DNA from: an uncultured Bacilli bacterium
Lineage (GTDB): Bacteria; Bacillota_I; Bacilli_A; RF39; UBA660
Assembly: GCA_947591565.1 (NCBI GenBank)
Contig: CANQDH010000062.1
Span: forward strand, 1 to 5,854
Length of the DNA stretch: 5,854 bases
Reading direction: 5' to 3'
Shown in pieces: positions 1-5,281 of this stretch. How positions within the stretch are numbered: the first letter of the stretch is position 1; each line of letters opens with the position of its first letter. A program made the position numbers and the translations under genes. The notes beneath the pieces are model-generated. The model ran no database searches and had not been told where the DNA came from. It worked only from the letters and a program-made list of their open reading frames with translations.

Positions 1-59
1 AAAACCATAATCGAATATAAAATACTTGCAACCGCAAACCCCTTATTATTTAGTTTCAT
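1..59 (-). CDS. Type IV prepilin-like protein, N-terminal fragment (cut by left window edge)
   Basis: Only the first 19 codons are visible; they read MKLNNKGFAVASILYSIMV and the frame is still open at the edge. The pattern is a class III (type IV pilin-like) signal: a short basic leader of 7 residues ending in Gly, then Phe, then a hydrophobic stretch. Prepilin peptidase would be expected to cut between Gly7 and Phe8, leaving Phe as mature residue 1 and the hydrophobic segment as the membrane anchor or assembly helix. Mature position 5 is Ser, not the Glu typical of major pilins and most pseudopilins, so this may be a minor or divergent pilin-like protein. The start is firm: ATG lies 7 bases after a perfect AGGAGG. 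A near-consensus promoter sits just upstream. The rest of the protein, and therefore its exact family, cannot be seen. Confidence 0.72.
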   Translation of the reverse strand, partial: MKLNNKGFAVASILYSIMV

Positions 60-66
60 GAGGATA

Positions 67-72
67 CCTCCT
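67..72 (-). promoter_or_regulatory. Ribosome binding site of the prepilin-like gene
   Basis: A perfect AGGAGG lies 7 bases upstream of the ATG at 59-57. It fixes the start of this truncated gene. The bases right after it (TATCCTC) can pair back on it: GAGG with CCTC around a 3-base loop, or AGGA with TCCT around a 4-base loop. The site could therefore be partly masked in the mRNA, although such a short stem would be weak. Confidence 0.75.
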
Positions 73-79
73 ATTATCA

Positions 80-108
80 ATTATATAACGATTACGTTAA
101 TATGACAA
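80..108 (-). promoter_or_regulatory. Sigma-A-type promoter of the prepilin-like gene, with an inverted repeat in its spacer
   Basis: Reading leftward, a -35 box TTGTCA (103-108; 5 of 6 matches) is followed by a 17-base spacer and a perfect -10 box TATAAT (80-85). The predicted transcription start, near 73-74, would leave a leader of about 14 bases containing the AGGAGG site. The spacer holds an inverted repeat, TAACG-ATTA-CGTTA (86-99), placed exactly between the two boxes, where a repressor or other regulator could bind. The gene therefore probably has its own control even though it follows the Wzy-like gene by only 56 bases. The boxes are seen directly; activity is inferred. Confidence 0.7.
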
Positions 109-115
109 GTAAAAA

Positions 116-1462
116 TTAGGTATTCTTATCCATGCAAACACTAGATATAATTCCTAGTATAAATAAATAATATGGGGATGTATAATACATTGAATTACCA
201 AAACAAGAAGATATTAAATAACTAAAAGCGACGAAGAAACAACATATAAGCATCTTATTTAATTTTTTATACTTTTGTAATCCTACTATATATATATAAA
301 GAATACTTGATGCATAAAGAATTAAACCTATAATACCCGTATTTGCACCTATTTGTATAAAAGTATTATGTGGTCTATCGGTTTTTGCACATATTGCTCT
401 TTCTTGATAAAGTGGTCCTAAATTATCAAATCCATAACCAAAAAGAGGTCTTTCTTTGATAAAATCAATTCCTTTTAACCATAAGTCAAGTCTTCCTGTT
501 CCTGAGCAAATAATATGACTAGCACCAATCGTATCATCAATACTTACATCTAAATTATCTGCGTGAGTATATATGTTTTCAATTTCAGCTCCTAGTTGTA
601 AAACATCTTGCTTAAAAGGTGACATAAGGCTAATACCTAAAAATAAAAGCATGATAAAACAAGCACTAATTCGGTGTTCTTTTATAACAAAATAATATAT
701 AAGCATTATCACAAAACTTACAAGTAAAGCAACAAAACAACCAAGTGTATTATTTTTACCAAGAACATAAACTAAAACAATAAAACATAGTAAATATAAC
801 AATTTATAAATTACCTTTTTTTCATATAAAAACAGTATTGCAATAGCCATAATCGATATCGTTAAATAATATCCATAATGATTAAAAGCACAAAACACAC
901 CTGCAGTAATTATATTTCCAGGAACATTATTATCTTTTAAGAAAAGATCCGTTAAACCATTATGCATCATAACAAGTAACCCTAAAATGGTTGAACTAAT
1001 AATTAAACAATTTAAAATTTTTTTAATATATGTCTTTTGTTTACTAACAACAAAGCCATGTAAAAACATACCCATATACCATAAATAAGTTACAAAACCT
1101 TCTTTACGATAAAAGGTTCCAAAGAAAGCATCTACCTTATTTGGAGCGCCTAAACACGCTAAAAAGGACCATCCTAAAAAAATAAGTAATAAAATAAAAG
1201 GAATTTTTTTATAAAGTTTTAACTTATTTTTAAAAATATAACCAAAACCATTAATTAGACCTATAAAACCTATATATACTAAACCAAAAAAGAAATAATT
1301 AGCAGATGAACCTTTGACAAAAGCATTGGTTATTAAAATAAATATAGGAATTAAACACCATATAATTAAACTATAAAAAGATATTTTTTCAAATAAGATA
1401 TTTGGAATTATATCTAATACTTCCCTTAAACTTTTAGCCTTTTTTAAATCTTGATATTTCAC
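116..1462 (-). CDS. O-antigen ligase / Wzy polymerase superfamily membrane protein
   Basis: A 448-residue integral membrane protein with about 11-13 hydrophobic segments. One long outer loop (about residues 283-374) precedes the last three segments. Family marks: an AFFGTFYRKEG motif near residue 115, GTGRLDLW (about 321-328), RPLFGYG (338-344), and RPHNTFIQIGANTGIIGL (363-380). The GRLDLW...RPLFGYG...HN...GxxG series is the Wzy_C signature of enzymes that polymerise or transfer lipid-linked glycans on the outer face of the membrane. The substrate cannot be told from sequence: capsule or wall polymer, or protein O-glycosylation as in PglL/PilO-type relatives. The start is taken as GTG at 1462-1460, because GTG at 1471 lies inside the GAGGTGA ribosome binding site and would add only three residues. 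It begins 5 bases after the dnaE stop and ends in TAA. No sugar-synthesis genes are visible nearby, so it looks like an orphan. Confidence 0.87.
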   Translation of the reverse strand: MKYQDLKKAKSLREVLDIIPNILFEKISFYSLIIWCLIPIFILITNAFVKGSSANYFFFGLVYIGFIGLINGFGYIFKNKLKLYKKIPFILLLIFLGWSFLACLGAPNKVDAFFGTFYRKEGFVTYLWYMGMFLHGFVVSKQKTYIKKILNCLIISSTILGLLVMMHNGLTDLFLKDNNVPGNIITAGVFCAFNHYGYYLTISIMAIAILFLYEKKVIYKLLYLLCFIVLVYVLGKNNTLGCFVALLVSFVIMLIYYFVIKEHRISACFIMLLFLGISLMSPFKQDVLQLGAEIENIYTHADNLDVSIDDTIGASHIICSGTGRLDLWLKGIDFIKERPLFGYGFDNLGPLYQERAICAKTDRPHNTFIQIGANTGIIGLILYASSILYIYIVGLQKYKKLNKMLICCFFVAFSYLISSCFGNSMYYTSPYYLFILGIISSVCMDKNT

Positions 1463-1467
1463 TACTT

Positions 1468-1474
1468 TCACCTC
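1468..1474 (-). promoter_or_regulatory. Ribosome binding site of the Wzy-like gene, embedded in the end of dnaE
   Basis: GAGGTGA is formed by the last base of a Leu codon... in full, by the end of TTG, the final Arg codon AGG and the TGA stop of dnaE. GTG at 1462-1460 lies 8 bases after GAGG, an ideal distance. The upstream in-frame GTG at 1471-1469 overlaps this site and is unlikely to be used. The arrangement suggests translational coupling to dnaE. Confidence 0.75.
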
Positions 1475-4377
1475 AATATTTGTATTTTATTAGCGGCAAT
1501 TCCGAATTTATCAAATCGTCTTTGAACGCGTCCATCAATTTTGATAATGTTTCCTTTATTTATTTGTTCCGTATTTTTATAAATTTTAGGAAAAATAGTA
1601 ATCTCGACTGATTCTATTTCATCACTACCTGTAACAAAAGCCATCTTTTCATTATTTTTAGTCTTTATTTCTTTAACACTTTCAACATAAACAATAATAG
1701 ATACATGTCTATCAAAATTATTCTCAATTTTGTTTAAATCCATTATATTTTGGTCTTTTAATTTATATTCAGTAACAGGATGCTTACTTAGATAAAAACC
1801 ATATACTTCAAGTTCGTTTTTCATGAGTTCATTACTTTCATATTCATCGTATAATGTTAAACTAGGTTTTAAACTATTATCACTTATTAAACTACCAATT
1901 TCCGCATAATTAATGATTTCATCTAAATTAAGAAGTAACGTCTTTCGGCTATAACCAAATGGTAATAATGCGCCTGATTTAATTAAAGATTCTATCGTTT
2001 TTCTAGTTACCATTTTACCATCATATATACAAGATACAAAATCAAAAATATCGTGAAATTTAGTACGCTCTTCTATGATTTTCGTTAGTAAATTCGCACT
2101 AATACCTTTAATCATCGTAAGAGGACATATTAATTTATTATCATATACCTCAAATATACCAGAACTTTCATTAATATTAGGAAGAACTAATGAAAGATGA
2201 TTTTTTTTACATTCATAAATATATTCTTTAACTTTCTCTTCACTACCAAGACTATAATTTAAAAGTTGTTTCATGAAATAAAGTGGATAATGAGCCTTTA
2301 AATAAGCCATTTTATAAGAAAGAGTTGCATATGAAACAGAGTGAGCTTTATTAAATCCATAAGAAGCAAATTTTAAAATTAATTCATATACCTTCGTACT
2401 TGTTTCGATACTATATCCCTTTGCGGTGCTCCTTTTAATAAAGTCTTCACGTTTACTTAACATAACATCTTCTTTTTTCTTGCTCATAGCCCTTCGCAAA
2501 ACATCGGCTTCACCATAACTATATCCTGCCATCGTACTTACTATCTGCATTATTTGTTCCTGATATATAATAATACCATAAGTTGGTTTTAATATGTTGA
2601 CAAGACTATTATCGATATAGTCAATTTTTTCAAGACCTCTTTTTCTTCTAATAAAAGAGTCAATACTATTCATTGGTCCTGGTCTAAATAAAGCAACAGC
2701 GGATACAATATCATCAAAACTATTAGGTTTTAATTTTTTAATAAAATTAATCATACCTTTAGAATCAAACTGAAAAATGCCTATTGTATTAGCAGATGTA
2801 AAAATGTTTATAGCTTCCATATCATTCATAGGTATGTCATCTAATTTTATATTTATATCTTTCAAACAATCATTGATAATGGTTAGATTTTTAAGAGCAA
2901 GAAAATCCATTTTTAAAAGGCCTATTTCTTCTAAATATGTCATATCGTAACCTGTAATATAAAAACCATCACGACTTTTATCTAAGGGGATAATCTCATC
3001 AAGGGGTCTTTGACACATCACAACCCCTGCTGCATGCATCGATGTGTGCCTTTTAAGGCCTTCAAACATAGATGCGATAGAAAATAGTTTTTTGGTACTA
3101 TCTTTTAAATTAATTAATTTTTGTAATTCGAGATTTTTTTGATAATTTTCTTTTAAAGAAATATTAGAATCGATTCTTTTACAAATACTATCGATAATAT
3201 TTAAATCTAAATCCATAACTCTACCAACATCTCTTATCGCTTGTTTAGCTCCAAGCGTTCCAAAAGATATAATAGGGGCAACATTTTTAAGACCATATTT
3301 GGAAATACAGTAATGAATAATATCTTCTCTTCTTGTATCTTCAAAATCGATATCAATATCGGGCATAGTTATTCTCTCAGGATTTAAAAAACGTTCAAAA
3401 AGAAGATTGTATTTGATTGGATCAATAGTTGTAATATTTAATAAATAAGAAACAAGAGATGCGGCAGCAGAGCCTCTACCCGGTCCTACCAAAATACCTT
3501 TTTCTTTAGCGAATTTAACATAATCATAAACAATTAAAAAATAGTTACAAAAACCCATACTATTTATAACTTGGAGTTCATATTTTAATCTATCAATATA
3601 AATACTTTTAACACTTTCCCCAAAAAGTCTTTTTAAACCTTGTTTACATAATTCTTTTAAATAAGTATAACTATCCATACCATCCGTACATTTATATTCT
3701 GGTATAAGATTATCAAGTTTACTTAACACAATATGGCAAGTATCATATATATATTCATTGTTTTTTAAATCTTCTATATAATTTTGTTTATATTCTTCAT
3801 AAGACAAAAGATAATTTTTTGTTTTATCCGTCTTTACACTTTCAAACTTTTTACCATCTCTTATACCAAATAAATATTTAATATAGGCTTCATCATTTTT
3901 ATCTAAATAAAGTGTTTCATTAAAATAGATAAGATTATCTCCTTTTAATAGTAAACGTTCTTCTTTATTACTATAACCTATAAAAATATCGTTAAAGATT
4001 GGTTTTAATTTTTCATATATTTTAATAGAAGCAAATGGTACAATACATATTAATTCATCATCATTTTTTAAATCATCTGTTTCTAAGTTTTTTTCTGTTT
4101 GCATGGTTGCTATTTTAATTAACTTTTGATAACCTTTTTCATTTTTAGCATATAAAACAATAGCTAAGGCGTCAATATGAATAGTAAGACCAATAATCGG
4201 TCTAATATTATTTTTCATACACTGCTTATAAAAATCCATACATCCGTACATATTTTCATCGCAAATAGAAAGACAATCAATTTTAAGACTTTTAGCCTTT
4301 TCGATAAGATTTTCTATTTTAATCATACTCGATAATAAGGTATTATGTGATTTAACATTAAGAGGGACATATTTCAT
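1468..4377 (-). CDS. dnaE: DNA polymerase III alpha subunit, B. subtilis DnaE type
   Basis: A 969-residue C-family replicative polymerase. In low-GC Gram-positives this form works beside PolC and extends RNA primers, mainly on the lagging strand. Order of parts: degenerate PHP domain (1 to about 200), polymerase core with GPGRGSAAAS (298-307), the catalytic PDIDIDF (339-345) and third Asp in LLKMDFLAL (Asp491), RHTSMHAAGVVM (443-454), YQEQIM (605-610) and YGFNKAHSVSYATL (673-686). A helix-hairpin-helix region (about 755-785) and a C-terminal OB fold (about 891-967) follow. No exonuclease is inserted, so it is not PolC, and no ImuA/ImuB genes adjoin. It is shorter than B. subtilis DnaE (about 1,115 residues), partly through a reduced PHP domain. 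ATG at 4377-4375 is preferred because GTG 4386 and ATG 4383 overlap the AGGTGA site. The stop is TGA; the Wzy-like gene follows at once. Confidence 0.96.
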   Translation of the reverse strand: MKYVPLNVKSHNTLLSSMIKIENLIEKAKSLKIDCLSICDENMYGCMDFYKQCMKNNIRPIIGLTIHIDALAIVLYAKNEKGYQKLIKIATMQTEKNLETDDLKNDDELICIVPFASIKIYEKLKPIFNDIFIGYSNKEERLLLKGDNLIYFNETLYLDKNDEAYIKYLFGIRDGKKFESVKTDKTKNYLLSYEEYKQNYIEDLKNNEYIYDTCHIVLSKLDNLIPEYKCTDGMDSYTYLKELCKQGLKRLFGESVKSIYIDRLKYELQVINSMGFCNYFLIVYDYVKFAKEKGILVGPGRGSAAASLVSYLLNITTIDPIKYNLLFERFLNPERITMPDIDIDFEDTRREDIIHYCISKYGLKNVAPIISFGTLGAKQAIRDVGRVMDLDLNIIDSICKRIDSNISLKENYQKNLELQKLINLKDSTKKLFSIASMFEGLKRHTSMHAAGVVMCQRPLDEIIPLDKSRDGFYITGYDMTYLEEIGLLKMDFLALKNLTIINDCLKDINIKLDDIPMNDMEAINIFTSANTIGIFQFDSKGMINFIKKLKPNSFDDIVSAVALFRPGPMNSIDSFIRRKRGLEKIDYIDNSLVNILKPTYGIIIYQEQIMQIVSTMAGYSYGEADVLRRAMSKKKEDVMLSKREDFIKRSTAKGYSIETSTKVYELILKFASYGFNKAHSVSYATLSYKMAYLKAHYPLYFMKQLLNYSLGSEEKVKEYIYECKKNHLSLVLPNINESSGIFEVYDNKLICPLTMIKGISANLLTKIIEERTKFHDIFDFVSCIYDGKMVTRKTIESLIKSGALLPFGYSRKTLLLNLDEIINYAEIGSLISDNSLKPSLTLYDEYESNELMKNELEVYGFYLSKHPVTEYKLKDQNIMDLNKIENNFDRHVSIIVYVESVKEIKTKNNEKMAFVTGSDEIESVEITIFPKIYKNTEQINKGNIIKIDGRVQRRFDKFGIAANKIQILR

Positions 4378-4382
4378 AAGCA

Positions 4383-4388
4383 TCACCT
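4383..4388 (-). promoter_or_regulatory. Ribosome binding site of dnaE, deciding the start
   Basis: AGGTGA lies so that ATG at 4377-4375 follows AGG by 8 bases. Two upstream in-frame starts, GTG (4386-4384) and ATG (4383-4381), overlap it. The protein from ATG 4377 begins MKYVPLNVKSH, which lines up with the usual first residues of DnaE (FVHLHVHS-like), so no N-terminal sequence is lost by this choice. Confidence 0.75.
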
Positions 4389-4395
4389 ACTTTTT

Positions 4396-4424
4396 ATTAT
4401 AACATATCATCCTATCTTTTTAAA
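4396..4424 (-). promoter_or_regulatory. Promoter of dnaE (extended -10)
   Basis: Leftward: a perfect TATAAT (4396-4401) preceded by TGT, giving an extended -10 (TGnTATAAT). A moderate -35, TTTAAA (4419-4424; 4 of 6), lies 17 bases upstream. The predicted start near 4389-4390 falls immediately before the AGGTGA site, so the leader would be only about 12-13 bases. It probably drives dnaE and the coupled Wzy-like gene. Inferred from sequence only. Confidence 0.65.
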
Positions 4425-4433
4425 GGTTATGTG

Positions 4434-4462
4434 TTGACTTATTTTATAATTTATGGTAAAGT
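4434..4462 (+). promoter_or_regulatory. Promoter of rpmB (extended -10)
   Basis: Rightward: TTGACT (4434-4439; 5 of 6), a 17-base spacer, and TAAAGT (4457-4462; 4 of 6) preceded by TGG, which makes it an extended -10. The predicted start is near 4469, giving a leader of about 27 bases that contains the palindrome CACGTG (4477-4482). A perfect TATAAT at 4445-4450 has no -35 at a workable distance and is the less likely -10. The -35 box is only 9 bases from that of dnaE on the other strand. Confidence 0.6.
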
Positions 4463-4483
4463 TATAAAGCAAGGAACACGTGG

Positions 4484-4489
4484 AAGGAG
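4484..4489 (+). promoter_or_regulatory. Ribosome binding site of rpmB
   Basis: AAGGAG lies 7 bases before the ATG at 4497-4499, a strong, ordinary placement. It confirms this short gene and its start. Confidence 0.8.
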
Positions 4490-4496
4490 AATTTAG

Positions 4497-4673
4497 ATGG
4501 CAAAAAAACTTACAAATAAAAAACCACTTGTTGGTAATAGACGTTCACATGCTTGTAATGCAACAAAGCATGCTCAAAAACCAAATCTACAAAAAGTAAC
4601 TTTAGATAATGGTCAAACTATTAGAATGAGTGCTAGAGAATTAAGAACGATTGAAAAAATAACCAATGCCTAA
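4497..4673 (+). CDS. rpmB: 50S ribosomal protein L28 (bL28)
   Basis: A 58-residue basic protein of the large ribosomal subunit, beginning MAKKLTNKKPLVGNRRSHAC. The bL28 signature GNxRSHAxNxxK is present at residues 13-24, followed by NLQKVTLDNGQTIRMSAREL (30-49), which matches the family's LQKV...V.VSAR.L region. It is a little shorter than B. subtilis L28 (62 residues): about two residues are missing before GN, and the Cys near residue 5 found in many L28 proteins is absent. The only Cys is at position 20. It sits alone on the plus strand, with its own promoter and AAGGAG site, divergent from dnaE and convergent with the HD gene. The TAA stop falls in the first arm of the terminator. Identification rests on the signature and the size, and is firm. 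Confidence 0.95.
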   Translation: MAKKLTNKKPLVGNRRSHACNATKHAQKPNLQKVTLDNGQTIRMSARELRTIEKITNA

Positions 4674-4705
4674 AAATAAGATACAAATTTGTACCTTATT
4701 TTTTT
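4672..4705. terminator. Bidirectional intrinsic terminator between rpmB and the HD gene
   Basis: Arms AAAAATAAG (4672-4680) and CTTATTTTT (4695-4703) pair fully over 9 bases. After one A/C mismatch, the inner palindrome TACAAATTTGTA (4682-4693) continues the stem to a small AATT loop. Seven T's follow on the plus strand (4699-4705), and the leading A run gives five T's on the minus strand, so it can serve both convergent genes. The stem is A+T-rich, so its strength is uncertain. The stop codons of both genes lie inside its arms. Confidence 0.8.
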
Positions 4706-5277
4706 ATTTTCTGGTTTTCAAAAGCAACATCAAGGAATTTGCGACTAGCAAGAAAATCACACATATGAACAAATCTTTGATATTTATTATGTGGAAGAGG
4801 TAAAACAACGTCCGGATGATGCTTATCTGTATTCCACTGTCCCATATGACTTTCAAGACATGAGCAAATTAGTTCTATTTCTTTTTGATTAAACGTTAAC
4901 ATTTCTTGATGATCTTTAACAAACTGTGATATAAGTAAAGGATGATCAAAGCGGGTATATTTTTCATGATTTAATCCGGATTTTAAACCATCATGAATGA
5001 GTAAAGAGATAAGCATTAAGTCTTTTTCATCGCTATTAAAGGAATAGCCAATACTATCATTATATAAAAGCTCATAACCAATACGAACAGCTACCATCGT
5101 ATGTCTAACAAGACCGCCTTCACCTAAAGCAAAAGATGGATGATACTTACCAGTTGAACTTGCAGGAATATCAAAAAAATAATCTGGTAATAAATTAATT
5201 AACGTTTTGACATTTTCCTGATAACTACTATTTTGAATATACCCTATTTCTTCTTCAAATATTTTTATTCTATCCAT
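4696..5277 (-). CDS. HD-domain phosphohydrolase, substrate unknown
   Basis: A 193-residue soluble protein with no signal peptide or membrane segment. It carries a full HD metal-binding set: His59 (GGLVRHT), His95-Asp96 (LLIHDGLKSG), His112 (RFDHP), His144 (ESHMGQW) and Asp174 (CDFLASR). This is the pattern of HD enzymes that bind one or two metal ions and cut phosphate esters of nucleotides or nucleic acids. The stretch SSTGKYHPSFALGEGGLVRHT (40-60) is typical of a common, uncharacterised Bacillota HD family distantly like the HD part of the YhaM exoribonuclease, but no OB fold or other RNA-binding part is present. The substrate is not known. ATG 5277-5275 is set by AGGAGG 8 bases upstream. 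It follows hemW by 4 bases and is probably co-transcribed with it. Its TAA lies in the terminator shared with rpmB. Confidence 0.85.
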   Translation of the reverse strand: MDRIKIFEEEIGYIQNSSYQENVKTLINLLPDYFFDIPASSTGKYHPSFALGEGGLVRHTMVAVRIGYELLYNDSIGYSFNSDEKDLMLISLLIHDGLKSGLNHEKYTRFDHPLLISQFVKDHQEMLTFNQKEIELICSCLESHMGQWNTDKHHPDVVLPLPHNKYQRFVHMCDFLASRKFLDVAFENQKIKK

Positions 5278-5281
5278 ACAT

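Noticed and set aside
287..299. TATATATATA run as a possible repeat or promoter
   Set aside because: It lies in the coding sequence of the Wzy-like gene (Tyr-Ile-Tyr-Ile) and fits its reading frame; short AT runs are expected at this base composition.
1463..1471. Longer start of the Wzy-like protein at GTG 1471
   Set aside because: That codon is part of the GAGGTGA site itself. GTG 1462 has ideal spacing, and only three residues differ.
4378..4386. Longer starts of DnaE at GTG 4386 or ATG 4383
   Set aside because: Both overlap the AGGTGA site and would put the start almost at the predicted transcript end; ATG 4377 fits the spacing and the family alignment.
4464..4496. rpmB leader as a ribosomal-protein autoregulatory RNA
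   Set aside because: The predicted leader is only about 27 bases. The CACGTG palindrome in it is too small to support a structured regulator.
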